DNA of 64,000 nt from Austropuccinia psidii (GCA_023105745.1 JALGQZ010000002.1:74565285-74629284), one strand, 5' to 3'. Positions 11,110-23,343 are shown, counted from the first letter of the stretch. Numbers and translations: made by a program. The notes: generated by a model from the sequence alone, not told the origin.

Positions 11110-11244
11110 AAAGTTTGAATTGTGTGCTTTACATACTTGAAAAGTATAAGTGAAGAGGTTGGACAGTGGATTATACCCCCCCAATAACTTGGGGGTATAC
11201 TACAAAGAAAAATTGTGGTACAATTCTTTTTTGGTGGTAGGGAA
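11110..11244 (+). promoter_or_regulatory. D1 3' region: hairpin and polypurine tract
   Basis: A 9-bp inverted repeat (TATACCCCC at 11172-11180, GGGGGTATA at 11191-11199) lies 33 bp before a purine tract (GGTGGTAGGGAA, 11233-11244) that abuts the 3' LTR. The tract is the expected plus-strand primer site. D2 has the same C-run/G-run arrangement at about 59723-59751. Confidence 0.7.
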
Positions 11245-13432
11245 TGTGAGCCTGTGAGGTATGTATAACATACCCATAGGGCCACAAATGATTTTATAGA
11301 CAGTTAGTTTTGTCTTAAACAGACTTTTTAATTGAATTTAAAATAAAAAATAACAAAAAATAAGTATAAATTTTTTTTGGATAAACAAAGTTATAACTAT
11401 TATGTCATTTTTGGATTCTACACCAAAAATAACCTAGGGTACACCCATAGGGTGTTATACCCAAAAACACTTATTTCTTGTGTTATTGGAAGATTTAAGA
11501 ATCTCACAGTACTAATGTGGCTTTTTTTAACATTTTTTAAAATTGTTAAATTTAAGCTTAATTAAGCTTAAATTTAAAGTTACATAAGGTTTATGCAACT
11601 TTACCAAAATTTTAGTTAAAATTGAGGTGTTGTGTATATTTACTGAATTGGCTAAGGATTTGCCATACAGAATGTAAATCCTGCATGAGCTCAATTTAAA
11701 AGGGTTTAAAGCCATGGTATGGCTTTAAATAAATAAAAGGGCAAAATCCACGCAAAAAGGTGGGACAAAGGAAAAAGACCAAATAGAGCTGGGGTACCCA
11801 ACTTTTTGGATCTGCAATGATTCAATTAAGGTTGTCCACCTGTATTGGAGGATTTTAAACCTTATTTAAACTTTAAGATTAGACTTTGATCCAACCTTAA
11901 GGTTTAAACTGGTTTTATCCCAATTTGGACAGGAATTTCAAGCTGCCAAAGGGTAAATCCCAATATGCAAGCTTGAAATCAAGGTTTTAAGAACTGTCAA
12001 AGCTTAATTAAGCTTAAAAACCTTAAATAAGCTTAAGACTTTAAAGTTTCAAGCATTAAAACCTTATCAAAACTTAAGGTTTGGTGTGTATTGCTATTTT
12101 ACGTGGAAAAATAGCAATAACTTCAAAAATTCATTAAAAATCCAATTCTCAATGGATATGCTTGAAAATTTCACACAACTTAGAATTTAATATTATCAAT
12201 ATATAGATTAAATTTTAAGTATCTTTTATAAATAAATTTCCTGGGTAATTAGCCTGGAAATTTACTCTTTTGATTAAGCTTAAAGAAAATTATGATTTCT
12301 TTAAAAATTAATTAAAAATTGAGTTTAAAAGATTTCTGCTTGAAACTCTAATTTTAAGTTGTTCATGTGATGAACTTTAATATAAATAAACTTATTTTAT
12401 ATTAAAACTTAAAATAATTAAACTAAATGAGGATTAAAGTTACTTGGAGTTAAGAATAACACTGGTAACTTTAAATTGGAAGTAAAAATAAGTTGCCTTA
12501 AGTTAAGAACTCTATTTTTAAGCATGGTTTTTCAGTTTTGACCTGAGCACGCCCTTTACATTCATTATGAATCATTAGAGCAGCCCTGAAGACATAAAAA
12601 GAGTCTTTTCATCACTGTTTTTGTCCATCATTCATTATCAATCCAATCATATTAGAAATTTAAACAGGTAAAGTTTTATTAAATATAAAATCTTATTATT
12701 AAAAGTAATTCTTAAGTTATTTTGATTCTTTATTTATTGAAATTAAAGAATTGAAGTCATAGAATTTAGATTATTGTTGTAATCACCAATAATATATTTT
12801 ATTATATAAAATTATCATTTTAAATATCTTTTAAAATCCACAAATTCCTCTCAAAAACTCTTAAATCATAATTTATATTATTAAAAGTTGTTTTATCTTT
12901 AAATTTATTGATTTTTGACGTGTTTTTAACTTATAATTATTCTTTAATATTATAACTGTTGTATTTTGACTTATTGTATTAAATAAATCTTATAAGTAAG
13001 TTTTCTCTAGAATTCTATATTTTTTATCTAGTATTAGTTTTTTTTATATAGAATTTTTATTCTAAAAGAATTATTTCTGCACAGTGTGTGTTTAATTATT
13101 TTTATAAATAATATTTATATTATTTATAAGTGGTTAATATTCATATTTTCCACGTGTAATTGTCTCATTAAGAGCTTTACACTTCTTATTGTTATAACTG
13201 TCAGTGACTATAACAATAATAGAATAATTATAATTTATTATAATTATTATTATTTTTTATTATTATATTATTATAATAATAATTAAATTTATTTTTTTAT
13301 ATAATTATTTTTAATAATTATATTTAAATTTGTGGTTATAATATTTTATTATATTATATTTTTCTACTGAGGACAGTCATAGTACTCTTGATATTGCTAC
13401 TATTATCAAGAGTTTCATAGACAAACCTTACA
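11245..13432 (+). repeat. D1 3' LTR
   Basis: 2188 bp, nearly identical to the 5' LTR. The 32-bp palindrome is retained at 11546-11577. It is followed by the TSD acctt (13433-13437), then by the interrupted B1 leader. Confidence 0.93.
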
Positions 13433-13652
13433 ACCTTGAAGACATTAATTGATTGCCTGACTGATTTTTTATTGAATTCTTCAAGATTATTGATATTTAA
13501 TTGAATTAATTGTTGATTATTGATTGAATTTGACTTCACCTCAAGATTTCAATTGATTCCTCAAGACTCATCAAGACCTTTCTTGTGATTGATTTGGCCA
13601 AGATTTGATCTCTATTTTTCATACCATCAATTTATTATTCTAATTCTTCATA

Positions 13653-15014
13653 ATGCCAGTTCAGAATAGCCCACCATCCAAGAACACTAAATCACAAAGA
13701 AATCCAGCTGTTCTCACTCCTACAGCAAGGGTTCCTCTTTAACGCACACCATCAGTTCATCAACTGAGTGCAAACTTGGAAAAAGGACCACCAGTAGAAG
13801 GAGCAGCACCCTCAAGAAGAGGTGGAATGAAATCTAGAAGATCAAGATCCTTCTCTGGACTTTTGGGTGGCTACCCTGGCATGTCTGAAGGTGCAAGAGC
13901 AAGATTAGGGGAAGTTGAAGATGAAGAGGGGGAAGAGTCTGTGGAAGAGGAAGATTTTTGGGAGAATTAAGTGGCAGATGCTTGGGCAAATGCTCCAGAG
14001 GTGCCTCAGGGTTCTAATCTAGTCCTTTCTAGTCAACCTCTTGTCCCTCAAACTGAACCAAGTCTCCTCAAGATGATGAAGCAAATTACTCAATTCATGG
14101 GGCAACTCACTCAAGCAGTTAACCACAGGGACAATTCCAAAGCCCCTTCTTTCAAGACTCCATCCATGAAGGCACCTGATTCTTTTGATGGTACTCAAGC
14201 TCATAAATTGAGAGGATTTATCCAATCCTGTCAATTAATCTTCCATAATGATCTGGCAAATTTCTTCCCTGAAAGGAAGAAAGTTCTCTACTCGGCATCT
14301 TTTCTCACTTGTAGAGCTGGAAGGTGGATTGAACCCTATCTCTCAAATATTTCCAATGAAGACCCTTCTTATCTCCTCAATAATTGGCCATTATTTGAAT
14401 CTCAAATGTTCACTCTGTTTTGTGATCCCAATGAAGTCAGGAAAGCTGAAAAAGAGTTGGAAAATTTGAGGATGGAGGAAAGTGGTCATGTATCCTTGTA
14501 CATTGCTGATTTCAGAAGCTTAATGTCAAGAATTGGATATTGGGGGGAAAGAGCTTATATCCATTTTTATGGAAGAGGATTGGAAGAAAGATTATTAGAC
14601 CAATTGGCTTCTCACCCTGGATCTTTTGATACTCTTCAAGAACTTATGGATGTCACCTTAGAATTAGACATCAGATATCATGAGAGGCAAAAAGAAAAGG
14701 GTGGAAATCAAGAGAAGAAGCCTCCTGCTACTGGGTACAATCAATCTAGGCCTCCTCAGAACGCATCTTCAAAGAGGCCTCACCAGAAGAAGAATAAGAA
14801 GGGCAAGCAATTTAAATCTTCAAAGGACAAGCCCAATGCTGATCTCCTCAATAAGGACAATAAGCTAATCGGTTCTGAAAAGGGGAGGAGGATTAAAGAA
14901 GGGTTGTGCACTTATTGTGGTGGAAAGCACCCAATTGAAAAATGCTTCAAGAGACCTCAGAACAAGCCTGGGTCATCATCAAGAGGCTTCCCTAGCAAGC
15001 AGGGAAAAGCCTGA
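13653..15014 (+). pseudogene. B1 Gag
   Basis: ATG at 13653 (MPVQNSPPSKN). A basic, Arg-rich N-terminus (PSRRGGMKSRRSRS) is followed by an acidic stretch, the Retrotrans_gag-type capsid (SFDGTQAHKLRGF, SNISNEDPSYLL) and a CX2CX3HX4C zinc knuckle (CTYCGGKHPIEKC). In-frame stops occur at about 13740 (TAA) and 13968 (GAA to TAA compared with B2). The natural end is TGA at 15012-15014, preceded by the slippery site. It is homologous to B2 and B3 Gag and unrelated in detail to the A/C/D Gag. Confidence 0.88.
15002..15014 (+). promoter_or_regulatory. B1 -1 frameshift site before the gag stop
   Basis: G GGA AAA (15002-15008) in the gag frame, then GCC TGA. A -1 slip enters the pol frame, which is open from here. 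The heptamer is identical in B2 (23331-23337) and B3 (54637-54643). Confidence 0.6.
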
Positions 15015-18000
15015 GTGGGGATCATGATGTGTTCAATGGTTCTCACTTATTTCCTTCAAGAGCACAATTGTGCACTCTGAATACTAGTGTCAAGAAATCC
15101 TCAAAGTTTCTTATTTTCTCTTCTGCCTCTGATGTTTTTTATAGTATTCTCATTGATTCTGGTGCTACAAACTCTTTGATTGCAAAGAATTCTGTTCTCA
15201 AGTACTCATTGACTATGTCAGAGCTCCCTGAAAAGATTCCTCTTTTCATTCTGTATTCTAATGAATCCACTGCCTTTTGCATCACCCATTATACCAAGTG
15301 GGTAGTTGAGTTTCCTTGCTTCCCAAGCTTTGAATGGGACTTCTTTATCATAGATTCACCCAAGGGAGAAGACCTGATATTGGGCTATGATTTCCTTTAC
15401 CATTTGAATCCCATTATTGATTGGAAAAATGGATTTATCACCTATGATTCTAGTGGTATTATTCCTTCTACTAGTAATGACTTTGCCACTGCTGTAAATA
15501 GTGTTGCTCTGGTTGGTGAACTTAAGACACCTTCCCCACCTTCTTCTGTCCATATCCCTTCCATCATTCCCTCTCAGTCAGTACTTCCATTAAGAGATGA
15601 AGTCCTCAAAGAGATAAAAGATAAAAGATGTGGGAGAAGAAGTTGCTGTATCTTCACTTCATCTCTTTCAAGGGGATATGGACATTCCTCTCTTATCCTT
15701 TCATGCATCACTGGAGTAGCAGTGGGAAGAGGAGGAAGAGCCAGAAGAAATTGAAACCATGTTGAAGGTAGTCCCTCCTGCTGATCACCAATACTTGGAT
15801 GTATTCTCTGAGGTGAAAGCAGAGAAACTTCCTCCACACCACACCTGTAATCATCATATCAAATTGGAGGGTCTTCTACCTCCAGTTGGTGTTATCTACT
15901 CTTTATCAAAGAATGAGTCAGAAACACTACAGGCCTAAATTTCAGAGAATGTAGAGAAGGGTTTCATCAGGCCAAGCTCTTCTTCAACAGGAGCACCTGT
16001 CCTTTTTGTTAAGAAAAAGGATGGTGGTCTCCATTTGTGTGTTGACTACCGCAAGCTTAATACTTTCACTAGGAAGAACAGGTATCCTGCTCCTTACCAT
16101 CTTTAATGGTTCTACTGTCTTTTACAAGATAGATCTGCGTGGTGCATATAATCTCCTGAGAATCAAAGAGGGTGATGAGCACTTAACTGCCTTTAGAACC
16201 AAATATGGTAGTTGTGAGTATTTAGTTATGCCATTTGGCCTTACCAATGCTCCAACCCCTTTCCAGAATCTTGTGAATTATATATTTTCAGATTTCTTGG
16301 ATGTTTTTGTTGTAGTTTATTTAGATGATATTATGGTCTTTTCCAGTTCTGAGGAGGAACATGTCAAACATGTGGCCTCTGTCCTCCAAAGACTGAGGGA
16401 CAATAATTTGTTTGCCAAAGCCTCCAAGTGCGTATTCCATTCCTCAAGTGTGTAATATTTGGGCTATGTTGTTTCAAGTGATGGCCTCAAGATGGATTCT
16501 TCCAAGGGTCAGCAAATCCTCAATTGGCCTCAACCAAAGAACATCAAGGCTCTTTAATCCTTTCTTGGCTTTGCTAATTTATATTGTCATTTCATTCAAA
16601 AGTACTCTAAAAAAATCACCACTCTCACTTCCCTTCTCAAAAAAGACTCTCCCTTTATCTTCAATGAGGAAGCTCTTAGCCAGTTTCAAATACTCAAAGA
16701 AGCATTAACCACTGCTCCTATCCTTTCTCATTTCAATCCTTCCCTACCAACTATTGTAGAAAATTATGCTTATGATTATGCCTTGGGTGCTGTACTGAGT
16801 CAGGTGAATGACTCAGGAAAGCACCCCATTGAATTTGATCGTTGCAAGCTTCTCCCAGTTGAGCTCAACTATGAAATTCAAAACAAGGAACTCCTTGTCA
16901 TAGTTTGGGCTCTCAAGCGCTGGAGAGCCTTTCTTCTTTCTCTTTCCAATCCTTTTGAAGTCTTGACAGACCACTCTTCTCTTCAGTATTTCATGTCTTC
17001 TAAAGTTCTTACTTGTTGTCAGGCCCGTTAGGCTGAATTTCTTTCTGAGTTTCATTTCACTATCACTTACCGCCCAGGCAGACTGGCCACTTTACCAGAT
17101 GCTTTGTCACATTGGGACAACATGTACCCAGAGAGGGGGGTGGACTTCATCAGCAAGAATCCTCAAAAGTTTCATCAAGTAATCAAGCAAGATGGAATTC
17201 AAGAGTCAAGATTCTTCTCAATCAAAGTTGAAATATTCTCAGATTTAGTTGACAAAATTCAAAAAGAAGTATGGCAAGACAATGAGTATAAATAAATACT
17301 CAAGCAACTAGCAAGAGGTGAATCAGTTCCAGATTATTCTCTTGCACCTCAAGCCAAGTTGTTATTATTCAAAGATACAGTGGTAATCCCAAGCAATGAA
17401 GAACTTCAACTCAACATTCTTCAAAAGTGTCATGAATTACCATTAGCTGGCCATCCTGGCCCGGAGAAGACCCTCAAACTCATCAAGAGGGATTCTTATT
17501 GGGATGGCATGGATCAATTCATCAAGGACTATGTGTCCTCATGTCAGAAATGTTCAAGAAACAAGAGCATTTATCACAAGAAGTTTGGATTACTCAAGCC
17601 TCTTTCAATTCCATCTGGTGCTTGGAATTCATTATCAATGGACTTTATCACTCAATTGCCACTGTCAAACAACTTTTATTCAATTTTAGTAGTTGTGGAC
17701 AGATTCTCGAAAATGGCAATCTTCATTTCAGCTTATGGAACAATCACCGCCCTGGACTTAGCTCAAATCTTCATTAGTCATGTATTTTACAAGAATGGCC
17801 TTCCAGTCATCATTATTAGTGATAGAGGATCTTTATTTGTTTCATCATTTTGGACTCAATTGTGTCAGCAGCTCAAGATATCAAGAGATCTTTCAACTTC
17901 TTTTCATCCTGAAACATATGGACAGACAGAGAGGGTAGATCATATTTTAGAAGAGTATCTTTGGATGTATGTCAGTTACCATCAAGATTACTGGCACACC

Positions 18001-18413
18001 TGGCTCCCTCTGGTTGAATTTGCCTATAATAATGCAGAACATTCATCATCAAAGCAATCACCTTTTTTCACCATTTATGGAAGAAATCCTAGCTTTGACT
18101 CAATCCATGTTTCTCAAGACTCACCTTCTGGAAAGCTATCAACAAAACTCCAATCAGTACAGAAAGTGGTCAAAGGAGAATCAGAGTCAGAAATAAGGAG
18201 ATTCAAGAGGTATGCAGATAGAAAGAGGTCAATTCCACCTGATTTCCAACCTGGGGACAAAGTATGGCTAGCTTCCAAGAACATCAAGACAACAAGACCC
18301 ACCAAGAAATGATCAGAAAGATGGTTGGGACCTTTTAAAGCTCTGAAGAAGATTGGCAGCCATGCATATCACCTCAAGTTGCCTCAAAAATGGAAATCAG
18401 TTCACCCTGTATT
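15009..18413 (+). pseudogene. B1 Pol, degraded and truncated by C1
   Basis: Protease (LIDSGATNS), RT ([23 protein letters not shown]), RNase H and integrase (GHPGPEKTLKLIKRDSYW, SDRGSLF) are all recognisable. There is a frameshift near 15620, a deletion in RT near 16090, and stops at 16453, 17032, 17293 and 18310. The integrase motif preceding the catalytic Glu reads TYGQTE where B2 has TDGQTE. The frame is cut at 18413 by the C1 LTR, so the chromodomain is absent. It is more decayed than B2. Confidence 0.88.
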
Positions 18414-19853
18414 TGTCAGCCTGTGACTCAAAACTAGAGCCCAAGAATGACCACCAAAATACCATAAACCAATGGTATAGCCAAGATACCACCAAAACAT
18501 GGAGCTGAGCCAAATCAGCTCAAAAGGTATTAAAAGAAAGAGGAAACTCACCTCTTTCTGAAAATATAAGTCCCATCACCATAGGACAAGAAATAACAAA
18601 GTTATTCCTGCTCAAAGTTATTGCTGAGCATAAACCTTGATTTTCACCTCTCATCCAAAATCTAGAAGGAGAGGCTTAACCCCATCAAATGCGTACTAAA
18701 AATTAAGCTCTAAGCCAGGGCTATCCAATGGTACCAGCAAAAATGAGCTAGCACCAATATTACTGGAGTTATGGTCAATTTCAGGCCAAATAATGGTGAA
18801 CAAAATATTCACCTCTCATCTAACTTCTACAGTTTTAGTGTGGGATACTTGAAGTGGGGTCTTTTTGGAAAGAGAACAAACAGGGATATATGATAGTGAA
18901 ATCTACTTCTTCATATCTCAACTATAGCAGAAGTTATGAGGAAAACAAGCTCAATAGAGCTTTTTGCCCAAACCACACCTATGTACAAAAAACCTTGTAC
19001 ATTGGATAACTTTGTCATATTTAATGATAACCATACCAAATTGGGAATAATTGTGTAGAGCCCATACAGGGCTATCCAATGAACCAATTCTGAGCATGAT
19101 ATCTCAAAAACTGACCGAGGTATGGGCATTTGAAAGTTATAATCCCACAATATGACCAATACAGCTGTATTATGACAGGATACAGTTGTACTCTGATTAT
19201 GAGGTGTCAAACAGACAAAGAAGCATGTTAAAACTTCAATACCTCATAAGTCAGTCAATACTGGGGTCCCATACAGTTTCTGTACAGCATTCTATGCGTC
19301 ATACACATCAGAATCAGGCTGTGAGGTCCCCAGATGAAAGTTTTCACCCTGTATTGGTGGAAACTGCCCAGATGTGGTTTCAAAACCACATCTGGGCCCA
19401 TTACAGGCTATACAGGCTGTTTGAAAACCACAAGCCAGTCCTAGAGAGTGAAAAATCTTCACTTCCTCTATGTGGAAAGGTCTAGCACCCTTTCCACCCC
19501 ATTTCAGGATAAAAAGGAGGCTTTTTCACAGCCAGAATTGTCTCCTCATCCTGCTCTTGAATACCCTGCATAGTAAAATGTCAAAAACAGTTTTACTCTT
19601 GGGTAATAACCAGGTATAATCTTAATTTAAAGTATTGTAGTGTTTATTATTGTAACCCAACAGGTAAGCCTGCACCCAGGGCTTTCAACAGTGCTCACCA
19701 CCACTATATTCCTTATAGTAAAGCCCTCTTATTATTAAATTAAACCATCTTTAACTCTTGTAAAAAGCTTTTAAATCTTTATTTACCGTGTCACAGTCAT
19801 ATTTAAGAGTTGTAAATACTTTTTAATACTCTCATCATAGACTCAGCCTGACA
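18414..19853 (+). repeat. C1 5' LTR
   Basis: TGTCAGCCTGTG..AGCCTGACA, 1440 bp, aligning with the C2 LTR (37207-38629) and the solo LTR (29993-31404). It is inserted in B1 pol. Bases before it are gtatt; the matching right flank is lost. It contains many ATACAG/CTGTA motifs, as the B LTRs do. Confidence 0.9.
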
Positions 19854-20467
19854 TTTTGGGGGCCTGGCCGTGTTTTAAAACCTTTTTTGGACCTTTACAA
19901 GTAAGTTTTTTCTCTTTTATCATTTATTGACACTTGTTTTATCTTTTTTAGGCGTCATTTTCTTTAAAAATATATATTTTTATATATTTTTCTTTATTTT
20001 TTAAAATACTCATATTTTAAGGAGTATCTGTCACGTGGCTAATAACCACAAGACCAGTATTTTTGGCGTGTTTTGTATATAAAAACACTTGTAAGCCACT
20101 AATAAAGTCTTAATTCTCAATTGAATCAAGACAGATCATACTGATAAACCAACAGTTGCGGCGTGTTTGGGCACGTTGTTAACTCAATTTCCCTGTAATA
20201 CACCACCTTTGACAGATTATACTTTCTAACTACAAGTATTCTGTAAGATATTGGTATACAAACAGTCTGCCACATATCAATAAGCTGTATTTTTGACGTG
20301 GAATTGTTAATTCAATTACACTGTCATCATACAAGGGCATATTGTAACAATATACAAGCCCAGGGGCCATTCTTAGACGTGCAAAACCAGCCTTTTAAGA
20401 AGTCTTAACTGACATAAGCCCTCTTTTCCTGTTTGATTCAGTGGAAGAAAATTTTGTACCACTTGAG
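19854..20467 (+). mobile_element. C1 leader fragment with intron-like segment, cut by B2
   Basis: Begins with the shared primer-site candidate (19854-19872). A segment with strong splice signals follows: donor GTAAGT at 19901 preceded by A, a TTAACTGAC branch-like motif at about 20406, a pyrimidine run, and acceptor ATTCAG ending at 20441. The next exon starts TGGAAG, so A|TG would create a start codon in the frame used by the C2 accessory ORF. It is interrupted at 20468 by B2, and the rest of C1 is missing. Confidence 0.65.
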
Positions 20468-21209
20468 TGTAACAACCATCCATCAGGGGTAAGGGTATTC
20501 ATTCATACACCCACTCAAACAACCGAATCAGAAAATCCAGTATCTGCATCAGCATTCAGTTTCAGCAATCTTCATTCTGAAACATGCATACAGCTTGGTA
20601 CATCAATACAGCCTGTCAACACCTGTACAGGTTGGATTCACCCAATACAGTTTCAATACACCAGTATGGAACTGTATGATCACTCAAATACACCACACCT
20701 CTTGTACAGGACCTGTATTGGCCAGACTCAATTCAATCATCAATTATTCTCATGAAAATTCTTCCTCTGGATCAGGGCTGGTGATTCTCACATATACCAG
20801 CCCCTCTTTCTCCCCCCTGGGGACTTTTCCCCAGTTAATTAATTTAGTTTATTTATTATTTTATAATTATTCTTATCGTTATAATTCGGTATTATAATTA
20901 TTTAATTTTAAGTTGGTCTTTGCCTTTTCTCTCTTTGCCTGTACAGTATGAGTTGGGTGGCCATATCCTTATTAACCCTTCTCTTTCCATTCTGACAGGT
21001 TGAAACAGTGGACTTGGACTTGTTTGTGGTTGGCTCTTCTATTTCTTACTCTTATTTCTTGTTGCTGCTTTTCTTATATTTATTCATTTAGCAATTTATC
21101 TTTAACACTCTTCAGTGTATTCCTTCTTAGCATATCTTTGAGCCCTCCATAAGTGAGTCCCAGTTTATCGAGTGCCAGGCCCTCTTCACTTCAAAGAGCC
21201 CCTGTGACA
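20468..21209 (+). repeat. B2 5' LTR
   Basis: TGTAACAACC..CTGTGACA, 742 bp, inserted in the C1 leader. It contains the self-primer 20833-20846 and, just before it, a 7-bp hairpin CTGGGGA/TCCCCAG (20817-20834). Confidence 0.92.
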
Positions 21210-21224
21210 TTAAATTAATTAACT
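20833..21224 (+). promoter_or_regulatory. B2 self-primer (20833-20846) and primer site (21211-21224)
   Basis: AGTTAATTAATTTA in the LTR is perfectly complementary to TAAATTAATTAACT, which begins two bases after the LTR. As in Tf1-type self-priming, the transcript would start at or near 20833 and its 5' end would anneal to the site. B3 carries compensating changes. Confidence 0.65.
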
Positions 21225-21998
21225 CATATTTGATTCTTTCTTTCATTCATTTTATTCATTTCTGTCATTATTCAATTATGAACTTTTCATGATTTCATGA
21301 TTTTTATGATTTTTTATGATTTTTTCTCTCTCATCAAGTTTCATCTCATTCATTTCATTCAAAATGAAAATTGAGTCTTCTTCTTATTCCAAAAATTCTG
21401 CTGACCATTTCATTTTATTCTTTATCATTCTCATTTCTCTTTTTGTCTGAATTCAGGTTTTTATCAGGTTATTTGAGGGAATTATTTGGGTTAATTGATT
21501 CATCATTCAGGGATTTTTATTGATTTGGGGTATTCAGTGATTTTGGTTTTGAAATTTCTCAAATTTATTGATTGATTCCTCAAGAAATTGATTTCACCTC
21601 AAGACTTTGATTTGACTTTGATTGATTTGATTGATTGACTTGATTTGATTCCTCAAGATAGCTGATTTATCCTCAAGATTTGATTTGATTTGATTTATTG
21701 ATTTGAATTTGATTCCTCAAGAGAATTGAATTGATTTTTGAAGATATTGATTGAATTCCTCAAGGCTTAATTGATTTGATTTTGAATTGACTTGATTTAC
21801 TTGATTTGACTTATTGATTGAAATTGATTATTCATAAGAATTTGACTTTGACATTTTCACTCTTCAAGATTTATTCATATTGATTCACTTCAAGACTATT
21901 GATTGATTTCTCAAGTTCATCAAGTTTCTCATTTGATTGTTTTGGTCAAGCCTTATTTTATTCAAAGTATCATCAAGTTTTATTTCATTTTATTCAAA
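21225..21998 (+). repeat. B2 untranslated leader with CCTCAAGA/TTGATTGA repeats
   Basis: No ORF up to the gag ATG. The second half is a degenerate array of TTGATTCCTCAAGA-like units interspersed with GATTTGATTGA. The same array is present in B1 and B3. It may include the RNA packaging signal, but this is only a guess from its position. Confidence 0.7.
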
Positions 21999-23343
21999 AT
22001 GCCAGTTCAGCATACTCCCCCAGCCAAAAATTCTAGATCCCAAAGAACTCAACCTGGTCTCACTCCTACAGCAAGGGCTCCTCTTGACCGCACACCATCA
22101 GTTCATCAACTGAGTGCAAATTTGGACAGAGGACCACCAATGGAAGGAGCAGCACCCTCAAGAAGAGGTGGAATGAAATCTAGAAGATCAAGATCTTTCT
22201 CTGGACCTTTGGGTGGCTACCCTGGCATGTCTGAAGGTGCAAGAGCAAGACAAGGGGAAGTTGAAGATGAAGAGGGGGAAGAGTCTGTGGAAGAGGAAGA
22301 TTCTGGGGAAACTGAAGTGGCAGATGCCTTGGCAAATGCTCCAGAGGTACCTCAGGGTTTTAATCTAGCCCTTTCTAGTCAACCTCTTGTCTCTCAAACT
22401 GATCCAAGTCTCCTCAAGATGATGGAGCAGATGACTCAATTGATGGGGCAACTCACTCAAGCAGTTGCTCCCAGAGACAATTCCAAAGCCCCGGCTTTCA
22501 AGACTCCATCCATGAAGGCACCTGATTCTTTTGATGGTACTCAAGCTCATAAATTGAGAGGATTTATCCAATCCTGTCAGTTAATCTTCCATAATGATCC
22601 AGCAAATTTCTTCTCTGACAGGAAGAAAGTTCTTTACTCAACTTCTTTTCTCACTGATAGAGCTGGAAAGTGGATTGAACCCTATCTCTCAAATATTTCC
22701 AATGAAGACCCTTCCTACCTCCTCAATAATTGGCCATTATTTGAATCTCAATTATTCACTCTGTTTGGTGACCCCAATGAAGTCAGGAAAGCTGAACAAG
22801 AATTGGAAAATTTGAGGATGAAGGAAAGTGGTCATGTTTCCTTGTACATTGCAGATTTCAGGAGCTTAATGTCAAGAATTGGAGATTGGGGAGAAAGAGC
22901 TTATATCCATGTTTACAGAAGAGGATTGGCATCAAGATTATTGGATCAGTTGGCTTCTCACCCTGGAACTTTTGATACTCTTCAAGAACTTATGGATGTC
23001 ACCTTAGAATTAGACACAAGATATCATGAGAGGCAATCAAGAGAAGAAGCCTCCAGTCATTAGATCCAATCAATCTAGGCCTCCTCAAAACTAATCTTCA
23101 AAGAGGTCTCACCAGAAGAAGAACAAGAAGGGCAAGCAATTTCAAGCTTCAAAGGACAAGCCCCATGCTGCTCTCCTCAATAAGGACAATAAATTAATCG
23201 GTTCTGAAAAGGAGAGGAGGATTAAAGAGGGGTTGTGTACTTATTGTGGTGGAAAGCACCCAATTGAAAAATGCTTCAAGAGACCTCAGAACAAGCCTGG
23301 GTCATAATCAAGAGGCTTCCATAGCAAGCAGGGAAAAGCCTGA
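21999..23343 (+). pseudogene. B2 Gag
   Basis: ATG at 21999 (MPVQHTPPAKN). The basic N-terminus, acidic segment and capsid are intact to about residue 345. A 17-base deletion near 23036 compared with B1 then shifts the frame, and the ORF ends at 23063. The zinc-knuckle part (CTYCGGKHPIEKC) persists in the next frame with extra stops, up to TGA 23341-23343 and the slippery site 23331-23337. It is the least damaged B capsid in the window. Confidence 0.9.
23331..23343 (+). promoter_or_regulatory. B2 -1 frameshift site
   Basis: GGGAAAA at 23331-23337, then GCC TGA, as in B1 and B3. The pol frame lies at -1 to the terminal gag frame. Confidence 0.6.

Larger units (their letters stand above)
2440..13432 (+). 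mobile_element. D1: complete Ty3/gypsy chromovirus with TSD acctt
   Basis: About 11 kb, with two LTRs of 2187 and 2188 bp, a primer-site-like sequence, a single Gag-Pol frame, a purine tract and a 5-bp target-site duplication (acctt at 2435-2439 and 13433-13437). It is inserted in the B1 leader, so it is younger than B1. The LTRs differ by few substitutions by eye. Gag-Pol has two in-frame stops and a changed RT catalytic residue, so this copy is not autonomous as read. D is a sister family of A: the LTR ends, leader and proteins all align. Confidence 0.93.
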
